The position numbers were made by a program, and so were the translations under genes. Below, piece by piece: positions 48,078 through 60,241 of a DNA stretch of 64,000 nt. The stretch comes from Helopsaltes ochotensis (lineage: Eukaryota; Chordata; Aves; Passeriformes; Locustellidae). Each line of letters begins with the position of its first letter. Positions within the stretch are counted from its first letter, which is position 1. The stretch lies in contig VXBM01000288.1 of the NCBI GenBank assembly GCA_013400155.1, forward strand, positions 124,001-188,000, written 5' to 3'. The notes beneath the pieces were generated by a model that made no database searches, was not told where the DNA came from, and saw only the letters and a list, made by a program, of their open reading frames with translations.

Positions 48078-50149
48078 GGCTAGGACAAGTGAGACACTAT
48101 GATATTTCTTTCACTGTTCCCCTTCTCAAATTGTGAAAATAGGTTTGATTGTCATGATGACATGCAAAAAAAGCTCTTTTTTTCCAAGTGTTAGTAGTTG
48201 TTTTGAGGAAGGGTTAAAAGGTTTGTGAAAAAGGTGCCTCAAAGCACACTGACTTTTTTTCCTGGAAGTTCAGAGTCATAAATTAAAAACATCCACTTCT
48301 TGATGTAAGTTACTCTCCTGAAGTGTTTTGTTCCAGTCTCACAGATTGATAGTTCTGATGTGACAAGAATTCCCAGTGATGACTGGAAAGGGTGTCTTTG
48401 TTTCCTGTTAAAATGAGTACAGTGCTAGGAAAATGGATGGCTGTGGGGTTTTGTTTTGCTTCACTGTCAATAAAAGGTGTTCCGCAGATGCTGTGGGGAG
48501 CGCTCACAGGCAAGACTTGCATTTGTCCTGGCACACCACGCTCTCGGAAAACAGTCTGACCCTTTGCAAGCCCAGTGAGAAAACCCACACTGTTCTTCCA
48601 AAGCAAGCTGTGTCACAGCCTCTGCCGGTTCTGCTGCACCTCCTCCTGGCAGTAATTAGATCATTTGCCTCATCTGGAGAGCTCAGCCTATTGTACTTCA
48701 TACAGCAGAGTTGTGCTGAGTCCCACAGCTCGTGTTTGAATGGAGCTGACAAAGTGTAAACAAGGAAGGGATGGCAGGATCCGTGTTCTGGGCTTTCTCC
48801 TTAGCCTTAAATATTTCTATTCCTTCATGAACTCTCAGCCCTTTCAAATCTGCAGAGTACAGCCAGGAGGGAGTTGAATGGCTGTGAGGAATTGTGAGCA
48901 GCATCCTGATCCTTGTCCTTTGTACAACAGAGGTGTGTGATGTCCCTGGCAGGCAGGAGTGAGCTCCCCCTGCGCCCAGGCTTCCCAAAACCTGCGGGGC
49001 CGCAGCTGGGGCTGAGCCGAGCCTGGACAAGCCAGAGCTGGAGAAAAGCAGCTGCTGCTGGGCTGTGAGCTGTCCCACAGGACGTGCACGTGGCTTCCAG
49101 CTCATCCCTGCTAGCACAGGGAGGTGTGCATACCCAAAAACGCTGCATGCTCTGAGCTGGGGGTGCAGATGGAACCACATAAAGGACCAGGCTTGAATTT
49201 TCCAGGCTGCTACCCACGTTTGCCAAAAGCACTTTGGGATTGAGCAATGATTCCCATCAGGTATCTGTTAAATCTTTAAAACTTCTATATTAAAACTTAG
49301 TATCATGCCGACTAGCTCACTTATGTTGTCTTTCTGGAAATAAATCTACTTTTTGATTTACTGTGAGAATATCAGTAGCCAGCTGCTTTGAAGAGCACAT
49401 ACAGTTAAATGAGCATGGCACAAAAATTGGTGAATGCTTTCTAGTATCTGAGAAATTGGAAATAGATAGCAGATCCGTATAAAGTACAGAAATGCAGTGA
49501 ATAAGTTACTGTAATTAAAACAAGAGCAAATAATGACTAAAGAGCAAGGTCAGTCAGGATTTATGAAATTTCCTGACTAAAGTAAGTTACAAAGAAACTC
49601 TTCTCAAAAGCAGAACAAACTGGAATAGTTACATTATGAGTAATGCGCTGAGTGAGTGATGTAAGACAGCAGAGGTTTATTTTGAGTTGATGTAATGCAA
49701 TGCATTCATCGCAACCTTCCTGAACCATAAATGTCTGGTGATGCTTTGCTAGCTAGCTATCTAACCTGCTATTTTTCATCAGCTGCTCTTACACAATGTA
49801 GAAAAAATGGAGAAGGTGGTGGAGAAGCTAACAGAATCATCAACTTCTTTGGTTTATAAAGGCTAAATCAACATAAGCGTGGCTGTTAGAGAATTTCAGA
49901 GTATGGTCCAGGAAATTGGAATCTAAATGTTCATATATATTGATAAATGAGAACTGTATTACAAAAATTTTAGTGGAGTTCCTAGGAGTATTCTTATTAA
50001 CTCCAAGTGCTAACATACATTAAATATTTATGATGCGTTTAGCGCAGAGATCCACTCTTGATTCGGGGAATGATCAGAAGCCGAATCTGTCCTGCTTGTG
50101 CTTGAAGCTCCATGGGTGAGGCGGGCAGCCTACAAGTCCTTCATGCTGA
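48078..50149. other. Non-coding DNA with a GC-rich core
   Basis: The 48950-49100 part is GC-rich (CTGCGGGGCCGCAGCTGG) and carries the longest open frame of the window, 160 codons on the minus strand at 48698-49180, plus a 140-codon frame in another register. The overlap in several registers, Ser/Ala-rich composition and absence of motifs point to chance openness. The remainder is AT-rich. Confidence 0.5.
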
Positions 50150-50851
50150 GGCACGACTCTGTCTTTGGGGTGTGCAGCAGATGTTTCCCTCAAAGAACCT
50201 GGGGGCAGCCAGCCTATGGATGAGTTGGTTGAAAAGACTGTGTTTAATAGAATAAAGTCTATGGATAATGAAGTGACACAAACAGTTTACAAAGTCATTC
50301 CACAACCCTGTGGTGTTATGCAGGAGGCTTGGGGAGCTCCTGTGGAAGCAATGGCAACTCTTGTGTTAAGCTGTGTTCCCCATTTAACTGAAGATAATTA
50401 TGCAAATAACTTGTATCACTGTTCCTTGGTGCTAAGGAAGAAGTGCAATGCATTAGAAGAGCTTCTAATCATTACATCTAATTACACTGGAATGAGAATT
50501 ACTGGAAATCTTCAGGTGGTAATTATTCTTTCTATTATATTTAAGGCAATCAAAGGAAGAAATGCTGTGTTCATAGGTTAATACAAAAAGTTTGATGTAA
50601 GGAATATTTTTGAACCTACTGAAGACCTAGTGCTCTTATATTTTTATCTTCTTCCTTTTGCCCAAAACCATGTAGGACAAGCATTTCAACTTTTAATCAC
50701 TGGTTGTTTAAAAACCCATGTCTCCACACAAGGCCTCCATATCTTGCCGAAATTAGATCAGTATTTTCTCACCTTGGCTTTACATGGCTTTATGCTGGTT
50801 GTTTTTTTGCTGTACGTGGCCCAGGTAATTGCTTGCTCTTTGTTGCTGTAG
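50150..50851 (+). pseudogene. Interrupted open frame, possible decayed retrocopy
   Basis: A single frame is open from after the TGA at 50147-50149 to a stop at 50849-50851, about 234 codons, apart from one in-frame TAA at 50579-50581. The first ATG in frame is 50216. The first half (about residues 1-120 from that ATG) has a balanced, protein-like composition with acidic and basic residues. The second half is hydrophobic and could reflect T-rich DNA. There is no frame change, intron-like gap or poly(A) tail visible at the end. I do not recognise any family. It could be an eroded retrocopy, an old endogenous retroviral gene fragment, or chance. A short-lived real ORF ending at 50581 cannot be excluded. 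Confidence 0.2.
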
Positions 50852-53800
50852 TTGTAGCCCAGAAAACGTGGATGTGGCTGTACAGAAGAGGTCCTGTCTG
50901 AAATGAGGACTCTGTTGGGCTGAACATTCTGTGCACACAATTATGTGCAATGATTGCCTGAAAAAGCCATCTAATTATAATTAGTGCTTTTGCCAAGCAT
51001 TGCTCTAAACTGTTCAAACTACTATAAAATATGAGTTAAGTACCCCACACACTGATGGAAAGCTGTTGTGCTGTATTCTAAAGTAAAACTCTGAAAACAT
51101 TGATCTAAACATCCGAAACAGGTAAATGCTGAAGCTGAGTCCCTGAATGTAACAACCCTCCCTGTGGTATCAAACTTCTCAGAGGAGATTTTATGTGAAA
51201 GATTTTCCCTGTCATTTGATTTTAAAGAAAGAAAAATGCTTGGAGAGGTAACTGGGACTCTCAGCTCCCGAGAAGAGACTGCGTCGGGTGAATTCTAACC
51301 TGATGTTTTCCAGAATCCCTGTGTGTTCCCAGACAAAGAGAATGGAGGCTTTCAGAGGGCAGCACATGTGGTTCTGTTGGAAACTGAAAACGGCTCCCTG
51401 CTCCCTGCAGGCGTTTTCAGCAGCCTGTCACTGAGTGAGGGGTGGGTGAAGGGCCATACTCCAGCACTGTCATAGGGAAATGGAACATATAGTCAGACTA
51501 TAAGTTTTTAATTTTATTTTGGTTATCCTGAAAGTTCAGTAGTTCTTCTTCCCACTCTACCTGAGACCATAAGAAGGAAAACTTCCCAAAGAAATTGCCT
51601 AATCTTACCTCTTTGTTCCTCTCATGTTAACCCTGATCTCACCAAATGATATATTTATCTATCTAGATACCTATATAGATATATTTAATTTTTTCCTGAA
51701 ATTGAAGCTGGATCAACGTGCCTTGGAACAGTCATATCTCTAATTGAAACATATTTCTTAGACAACTGATTTTTCTTTTAATACTTTGTGTCCTGTGTCT
51801 TTTAAGCACACCTTTCAAAGAAGTTTCCTAATGAAGCACCATGTCCTATTCCGTCTTTTTTTCATCTTGTATTGGGAGATTAGTACATGTATAATGATGT
51901 TTTCCTTGGTTTTTTGACATCCATTTTCCAAGTTCAGTTGTCATGTGCAAGACAGGTTTTGGTTTCTTGTTAGTATTATTATAAATAGAGTAATCAACTC
52001 TCTGCCTAGATTTTAAAGAGCCAGGTATTCAGGTCCTTTTGGTTTGCATTGATTAAAATCTGGAAACACTACTGAACCCCATTTGAATCCTCTTTTTCCC
52101 ATGGTTTTCCTGTTGCAGTTTGAGTTCTCTGTTCTCTTTCTCGACACTGCTTGCTTTAGTCATTCTATCAGATCAGAAAGGGAATTAGAGCCTTCAGTTT
52201 CATGCTGCCATCTGTCATTAAATTCTGTTCCCCGTGTACTTCTCATTAATTCCCCCCGGGACAGACGGATCCTAAGGCTGTTCTGGGGTCTTTAAATTCA
52301 GGGGAATGGATGTATTGCAGAGGCCTTTCTCTGAGAACCACTGAGAAAATGAAGGGATAATAAAGGTTGCCTTATCTGCGGCTGTGAGATGACAATTTGC
52401 CCCAGGAAGGAAGACTAGCCCTGTAAATCTGACTTAGTCTGGCTCAGCCAGTGAGTGAACACGGCTGTGTGTTGAGACCTTGCTTTCCTCTCTCTCCTCC
52501 AGGGAGAGCTTCTGTCCTTTTCTGTCCTTTGGGCACCCTTTCACTCGATTGTTTCAGCACCCTGTGCCACAAGAAACTTCACCACATTCTTTTGTCAGAG
52601 TGCCCAGCAATTCCTCTTAATTTAGTGCTAATTTGCATGCTCTGCAGTGCTTTGTTTTTGAGATTTAGAATTCTCAGTACTTTTCTGTTAATTTCCTATG
52701 TAATAGGATTTCAATACATAGAAAGCAAACGATCTCTTTGGAATGCTTAAAGTCCTAATCTAGCTGTGTAAATCTCCCTTATTAGCTAAGTATTTCCTAC
52801 TGTTGATAGCTACTTTTAAAGCATTAACTTTTTTTTGTGGCTTTCATGGGAGTCTTTATTTGCATTTGCTGTCCGTGTTAGATGTGTAGGTGTTTGGATC
52901 TGTTACAATATCCTGTATCAGTGCATGCTTATTAGCATGAATCTTTTCAGTCTGGAAGATAAGACTGGCTGTATGTAAAATATGGAAGTATGGAGCTGAC
53001 TAGAGGTTTTACCAGCTGAGGTATCCAGTCTAGTGAGTTTATGTTAGCATGGCTACCTCTTCTGCAGCTGCGACAAGTATTGGTTGGGAGGATTTCTTTT
53101 AATATCAGTGGAAGGAAGGTGACCAAATAAAAACCAAAATCAATTCCAGTGTAAGTCTTGCTGTTACAAAAAGAATTTCGTCTTGATTAAAGTTAGTTGT
53201 CAGTGACTTTAAACAGAAGTTTGTACTGATGCAGTGAACATTTTCTCCCATCTTTTCTGTTGAGTTTCTTTGCTCAGTCACAGTCTCTCTTTGGACTCTG
53301 TATGTAATAGGAATGATGTATCATTATAATAATTGCTACTGCTGCCAGAATAGACAGAAAATTGTAAAAAAGAGGAACACATAGGATTGTCCCTGTATCT
53401 GAGCAGAGTGCTGCTAATTTTTCTAGTTTAGGGCTTGAATTTCTCGTTCCTGGACCAATTGAGTCTCACCATGCAGTGGCACTGAACCCTGATGGCACTG
53501 GGCAGAGAGAAGGTAAAATATGGAGGTTAAATATTAAGACTGGAGATGAGAATTTGTTAGGCTAACCCATAATACAAATATGGTGACCATGAAAGCATTG
53601 TTTCTTCATGTTTAAAAGCCCATGAAACACCTCAAAAGCTTTTTTATTTGCCCTTTGCATACTGAAGAATAATCAAATTAATTTAAAGGAACTGCAAACA
53701 AATGACAAACGTTTTTATACAGAGCTTGATGTCAAGAATCCATTGATGGAGGACGTGGCTGGAACACTTTACTTAAGCACTAAACCCTTTTTTGCCAAAT

Positions 53801-55127
53801 CTAACATTAAAGAAGACTTTGTCTAATAATATGTAACCATTATGTTTTTGATGTACAGCCACGACAATGATCTTAGAGAAGGATTATGGCAGAGCATCAA
53901 ACAGAGGAGAAAGCTACTGTAAGAGCACAGTATTAACCCACCACGGTGATCTCTGGGGAACCACAACTCACCTAACACATTAAGGACAAATTCAGGTTAT
54001 TAAGCCTAATTAAATCTATTTTAACAGGATTTAGCAACGTCTATCTAGAGGTTACCAGTCTTGATTGAGATTTGTCTAGAGCCTGTTCTCATAAGTCACT
54101 GAGAAGATTACTGAGCTCTTTGGTGCCTTTGGATCAGACTGATCTGCAGACAGATGCTCACAGAGGCATCAGTGTTACAAATGGCAGAATACATATTTCT
54201 GCAGCCACCCTTTTGTCTGACAGCTGTTCCGTTAACACATTTCTGAACCTACAAGTCTGCTCCCCAGTTAATGGTTCACAGTGCAAATAGATGATTGTTG
54301 AATATTTCCTGCTAAGCAAAACAATCTCTAGGCTTTTTTATAGAGTTATTTAACTCTTTATTTTGCACTTCTGGAATACTGTTCAGAGCCCAAAAAGGAG
54401 GGTTCAGCATCTTCCCTTTATTCAGTGTTAAATCTCCTGCCTGCTGAAATGCATATTTATAATCCCTCTAAGCTGTTTTAAAGATAATTGTTTTTGATCT
54501 GTCTGAAACGTTAGGGATGCTTTTTGCCATATTTTAATTTGTGCTGATGTTCAGTTGGTCAAAGTTTCCTTCTATTTTAAACCAGTGTACAAATTAGGAT
54601 ATACTATCTTTTTCCTATATTGACAACTGGTACTAAAGGAAAGTTTCAAAAGGCTAGAGGCAGCAAAATCCTCAAGAGTTCTTGTGTCAAACGGCTTCCC
54701 AGGACAAAGAAACACAAAGCATACTGTCTCTGTGCTTTTACTATCTGTGAAATTTCCAGTGCAAGTTTCTCTGTAATTTCCTGGTAGAATATAGGCCACA
54801 GGCACCATTTTTTGTTTAGAAAAATTGTGTTTAAAAACATATAGAGATTCTTTAGAAACTGAATAATCTCAATCATTTAGGAAGAAGAAATGCAGCAGTC
54901 CTCAAAGAAGCTGGAGTCCAGTGCAGACACAGTTCAGTTCACTCCTGCCTGCCTTTGCTCTGCTCTGCAAGCTGTGACTCTGTCCCTTGAACTTCCCTCT
55001 GTCAGGGGAGCTCTTCTGTCAGGAAGAACTTCAGAAGTTAAATCACATCCCTGCAGGGAAAGCTCCACAGGAATCAGTACAGCCCCTGGATTTGCTAGCA
55101 CAGAACATCAGGAGTAGAAATACAGAG
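50852..55127. other. Non-coding AT-rich DNA, no gene recognised
   Basis: Unique AT-rich sequence with an (AT/CTAT)-rich run at about 51650-51690. Frames stay at or below about 100 codons, with no domain signal. No transposon was identified. Confidence 0.55.
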
Positions 55128-55139
55128 GACCCCTGGTGG
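55128..55139 (-). promoter_or_regulatory. CTCF-like motif
   Basis: On the minus strand this reads CCACCAGGGGTC, matching eleven of twelve positions of the CTCF core CCASYAGRKGGC. It points opposite to the weaker plus-strand motif at 42718, so the pair is convergent, as at many loop anchors. Both calls rest on the core motif only. Confidence 0.3.
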
Positions 55140-55749
55140 TCTTTGTAATTTGCTGTTTATATAAACTAGAGTTTGATCACTAATGAGTGGAACTGTGGCG
55201 TTTGAAGGTAAAAGATCCAGCAGCTGCCCCAGTTTCCCTCACTGAGAGCTTTTCCCTTTGTGTCTTGCATTTGGGTGTAATTGGAAGTGTCCCATCCCTC
55301 AGAACCTGCAGAGGTGCAGGCATGGATATTCCCTTCTCAGGAGAAGACTGTGGAGTTTTTGATGGGTTTGAAATGAAATATCAAAAACCCCCAAAAACCT
55401 CAAATGAAGTGCTTTCACATTTTCATATTACCATCCCCTTTTTTCTAGTACAATGTACAGAATTTATCCCAAATTCTCTGCTAATTTTTAGTTTGCCACA
55501 TTCACCTTATTATATTGAATATTTCTAATATGAAAAGCTACCTTTTAGAAATAAAATTTCTGGAGATACCTGTGTTTTCAAAGGGAGCCACATTCACTAT
55601 TTTCATAGCTGGACTTGAATCAGTTTAGCTCTTCACTTATGTGTTCATAAAATATCCTGATCAAAATGGCTTGGTAATCCTTGATTTGGGCATTTACAGA
55701 AAAAAAATATTAGCAAATGTTGAGGTATTTCAGCTTTTCTATACAGTAA
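55140..55749. other. Non-coding DNA
   Basis: Contains a 113-codon plus-strand frame (55187-55528) without recognised motifs. Nothing else was seen. Confidence 0.5.
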
Positions 55750-55772
55750 TTTTTTTTTTTTTTTTTTTTTTT
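55750..55772. repeat. Poly(T) tract, 23 bases
   Basis: An uninterrupted run of 23 T with no reverse-complement poly(A) signal immediately after it. It is treated as a homopolymer microsatellite. Confidence 0.9.
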
Positions 55773-58700
55773 GAGAGCAGTGGATTGGAGTAACTGTCTC
55801 TGGTGCTTTAAAAGCTCTGGTAAAAATTTAGATAATTCTCACCTGCTGAAGAGGAATGACAGCATCAGGTTGGGATGCAGGCATGTAACTCTGTAACCAA
55901 CCCTGTGTAAGGCCTGTTAGAACTCTAAAATGAAACCAGCTGATGTGCAGAGGGAGATACGAGTATATCACAGGTATAACAAGAAATAGCATTTTAAATT
56001 GAAGAACTGTAGTTATTTTAAGCCATAAATTAAACATTCCCATTAAAAGCCTTGTGAAATATAATATTACTTTAAATCAGAACAGGTTTCTTACACCATA
56101 ATTTTAGTTAGGTTGGAGAATCTCAGCTTATCCTTAATATTCCTCACTGAGTTATTAAAGGTAGATATATCATTAGTGTTAACAGCTTTTCAATAAAAAG
56201 GTAGGTAATTCTGAGTACAGAATCTGAATGACTTCTCACTTTGAATTACAGTCATTGATAAAACCCCGGTTTGATATTAAATGCAAATACAGCTCCTACT
56301 TCAAAAAAGCTGTTATGGAAGATCCCACCTCTCAGTCCAGAAATGTCTGCTACACACTTCTATGGAAAAAGAATTGCTTCACTTAGTTATATCAGTTACT
56401 ATATTATATTTGTGTTTGGAAATTTGAGTCTATGTACTATTGGAGTTTTTCCCACAGAAAACCAAAAATGTAATGCTGTACATACAATTTTGTGTTAGTT
56501 CTGATTACTGTGTGTAATTGGATGAGTGATTTAAATAGCATCTCCCAGTGAGAGGAAAAATAAATAGACCAACACACACATTCCTTTCTTTTTTTACTGT
56601 GGATAAGTGGATCAGTCATTGATGAGGTTTGCTTTAGTGAACAGAGAAAAATAGGTTGTATTTTAGAATAGTGATTGCATGGATTGCTGGAGACGTTTGA
56701 ATGGAATTATTGGTTAGCTGTGACTGTTCTGTGAGGAGCCAGATAATGTGCACTTGTCTTGTGGCTAATGTCCTGTTAGAGTATTCCAGAATGGCAAATT
56801 GCAATGTTTTGCTGAAGGACCTCCTTGTCTGTCTGCGGGGTTTGATTCCCAGTTCTGCGCTGGTACCACATTTGGGATCCCTGAGGAGCTGCTGTTTGGT
56901 TTGGATTTTGTCTTTGTTTAGCTGCCATCAAGCTGGATTCCAAGTGGTTGTGAGGAGTGTTTGCTGCAGGGATGCCCATTGGATTTTTTGGATTTACAAC
57001 ACAAAGCTTGCGCTGTCCCTCCTCTCCCAGCTCCACCAGTAAAAGGTTTTTTGGGCTCTGAGCTTGCCACATGCATCAGCTGTAATTTTGTTACTGTGAT
57101 TATATGAACAGTGGAATAGGAAGTAGGGTGGATATTCACAGGATAGGATGGATATTCTCATGAGACCTTGGCAGGGGAACCACTGGGGTCCTCTGTGGGA
57201 GTTCTTCCACCACTCCAGCAACAGAGAGCTCTTGTGGAGCCCCTGCTCCCTCTCACTTTGAGGTGATGTGATCACCCAGTGATCGACAGCACTGGTTCAA
57301 GCCAAAGCATCCAACTCTAGGTCCAAATGACGGCTCTGAATGCATCATCTCGTTTCACTCATCATCTCTGGGATGAATGTGAATGTAACCGCTGCAGTGC
57401 TCAATTGTGCAGCTAAGTGCAGCCCTGAAGAAAGAAATAAGCTGTGGCATAAATATTTAAGCAGTTGTACAGGTGCTATGCTACTCTATTCAGCTAAATT
57501 TCTCTTTGTAAATATCTGAGTTCTGTAACTGGAGCAGAGTCAGTAGAAGAAGCAGTGCTTTGAATTCCTCATCAATTGCACTTGTCTTGAAGGCACCACA
57601 GAGACAGAGTTCTGAGACAGAGCCGTGTCTTAATTGAATTGAAAAAATCCTTCACTTTCCTCCTATCTACTTCTCTGTTGAGCAACTGATCTCACTCAAG
57701 TAGTTCCTTTCCACGTGGCTTTGGTAAATCTAGCAGCCTCTTAAAAAGCAGCAGTTTATCTTGTTTGGCTTTAAAGATTATAAAATTTAAAATCTATTTT
57801 GGTTCATGCAGGAGCCACACGCGATATGTCTGTTTAATCTTCATTATTGTTTGCTGTTGTGAAGCTTGTGACTTGTAAAACATGAGGAAGGGAAGAAAAG
57901 TCATGGGTTTTTTTCTTTAGTGCTGAGGAGACAGAGGGGAAAAGCTGCTTGTATTGTCTTGAATAACATTTGGGAGCAAAAAATTCACTTCTGAAATTTC
58001 AGCTTGAGGGAAAAAGCAGACACATTACTAAAATTCAGATGTAGATTTTATGAGTTAATATGATAATAAATGTGCATTTATGTTTTAACTGGTACCATTT
58101 GCTCCCCATCTGATACGTGATTTTCAGAATAGCAGCATTTCTCTTTGAGCTGAGGCTGTGCCTCCTCTGTGTGCCTGGATGGCATCAGTGTCCCAGAAAG
58201 GCACTGGAGGGCCCCTGCATAGCTGGAGGACCTTTCTGAGAAAGATGCACGGTGAGCTCATTACCCGTGGCTTTTCACGAGAATAGGAGGCATCTGGAGC
58301 CCTGTTCCACTCTGTCTGTTGCTTTTAGCCAGTGGATATTTTTCACAGAAAGTCAGTGGGATTCCAAGAGTGCAGTGCAGGAGAGAATTAATGCTGTGTC
58401 CTCCTTTATCTTGATGCTTTCAAGGATAAAAGATGTCTCCTCTCAACACTTTTCTTTCAGGCTTTTTGCTTTCTAGCAGTAAAGGACCACAATATCTTTA
58501 TTTTCAAGGGATGTCTGTGCTGTACTTGCTTGCTTGAATCATTCCTTGAGGCTCCAGCAGCCCTTACCTCGAGCACAGCCAATTCAGCCCCTAAGTTCTT
58601 CTGAGGTCCAGGCATCCAGTGCCCTGAAATCCACCCAGAGTGTGCTCCTGCAAGGCCAGCAAATTTCCCCCAGTCTCAGAGCAAGCTAGAGAGACATGTA

Positions 58701-60203
58701 ACATTAAAAATAAAATGCAAATGCCTGAGTTATTTGAATATAATCACTTTATTAATTTAGCTGTCTAACAGATACTGATGACAGTCTAATAATAAGGTCC
58801 AAAATGTTCTTTCTCATTAACAGAGTTAATGAACTCACACATCTTAAGGATTTGATTTTAATTATTAGCAATAATTTATACGAGAGAGAGAAGTGCCAAA
58901 AAATATTCCTATTGAGGAGTGGAAAATTGGTAAATCTTTTAATGAGAGTTGCTGAGTGCCATGACTGAAAATTGTAAAAGGTTCCCTACAGTTCTGATTC
59001 GTGTCTATAAAGTTGCTGTGTGGCTGGTTTTCCAACCCTCAGCACCCTCGGCATTCCCACTCCAGTGCCATTGTATGTGTCTTTGACAGGAACAAGAAAT
59101 ATCTGTTTCAAGACAAAAAAATCTGTGCCAATGGATGGGTTGGGTACTACAAAATTGTAAGGATTTATTCAGTAAAAATATACTTTTAAATTTTTCCTAA
59201 TTTAAAAAAATAAAATAATTTAATGCAAATATTATGATTGAATTGAAAAGTGTGGTTTGTCTTTTAAACTCCAGCTCCTCCAAAACTTAAATTTCAAAAG
59301 TTGCAGTTCAGAAGAAGAACTCATTTTCTGTCTAGTCATGGTCTCCATTTCTGTAAAATGAAGATGCTTTTTGCCATTACACCACGTTTTGCTGGGTTTT
59401 TTTTCATCTCTCAGGACAATGGAAGCAGTAAGCCTGTTGCTCTAAGGATGCAATTTTGGTTCTGAAAGTTTTCTGTTATTCTACACCTGTAATGGACATT
59501 CATGACTGACTTAAAATGAGTAAATGATATCATTTTGTCCTATGCTTCATTTGCTTAATTTCCTTTGGCTTTCATGCTTAGATTTCAGCATATATTGATT
59601 TCAGACCCTTGTTGATGTCAAAAATAACTAACTCGAAACTGCTGAAACCATGATCAATATGCGTAAGAGATAAGCCATAAACCTGCAGGAGATGCTGAAA
59701 AAGGAAATTTAGGAGTGAGTGGAGGCAGCAGATGTTTTCTAGAATTGGAATCAGTATGCAAAGTTAATTTAGGCACTTTAACATAGTTAGGAGAGTACCT
59801 AAGGAGTCTTTACTGTTATTATAATGTTTTTTACATTGCATCCTGCAGGTACACTTCAGGAAATATAATTCCAGCTGAAATTTGGATAGCTGGGAGAGAG
59901 AGAAATTACTACTGGCTTTCCTAAAATCAACCATCAACTTGACAACTCAGGTAAGAGCAGCATTCAGACCCTTGGCTTTGCCCTCCTGCATCTGATGGAT
60001 GCAGCATGCGACTTTCAAACCTGTTTCATTTTGAGCAATAGCTGCAAGCTCAGATCTGCAAATTTCTCTGAAATTCAAATTGGGATAGTGAGATTTTATC
60101 AATATTTTATCAGACTACTTTCATTATCTTGATGGAGCACACGGGGTTTTTTTTCAATGAATAGTTGGTCTGAAGAGATCTGAAGAGAGCATAATTGTGA
60201 TGT
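55773..60203. other. Non-coding DNA, no gene recognised
   Basis: AT-rich unique sequence. An imperfect 20-bp tandem (shared TGGATATTC) lies at about 57129-57168. Near 59090-59157 a short frame sits between CTTTGACAG and TTGTAAGG, an acceptor/donor-like pair. It would give an exon of about 68 bp with no recognised protein. The block at 58725-58900 has conserved-element texture. Confidence 0.5.
58725..58900. promoter_or_regulatory. Candidate conserved non-coding element
   Basis: AT-rich and non-repetitive, with TTATTAATTTAGC, CTCATTAAC, GAGTTAATGAAC and TTTTAATTATTAGC, so several homeodomain cores occur within about 175 bp. Motif texture is the only support. Confidence 0.18.
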
Positions 60204-60241
60204 AAAATCACATCGTAGTATTAAAATCACATTGTTGTATT
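60204..60241 (+). repeat. 19-bp tandem duplication
   Basis: AAAATCACATCGTAGTATT is followed directly by AAAATCACATTGTTGTATT, two copies with two differences. It is a local slippage-type duplication. Confidence 0.9.

Noticed and set aside
48698..49180. 160-codon minus-strand open frame, the longest in the window
   Set aside because: It sits on a GC-rich patch where stops are rare and is overlapped by other long frames in different registers. It is low in complexity (Ser/Ala/Pro) with no motif, splice support or family resemblance.
59090..59157. Acceptor/donor-flanked short frame considered as an internal exon
   Set aside because: About 68 bp with no recognisable protein and only moderate splice signals. 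Such pairs arise often by chance in 64 kb.
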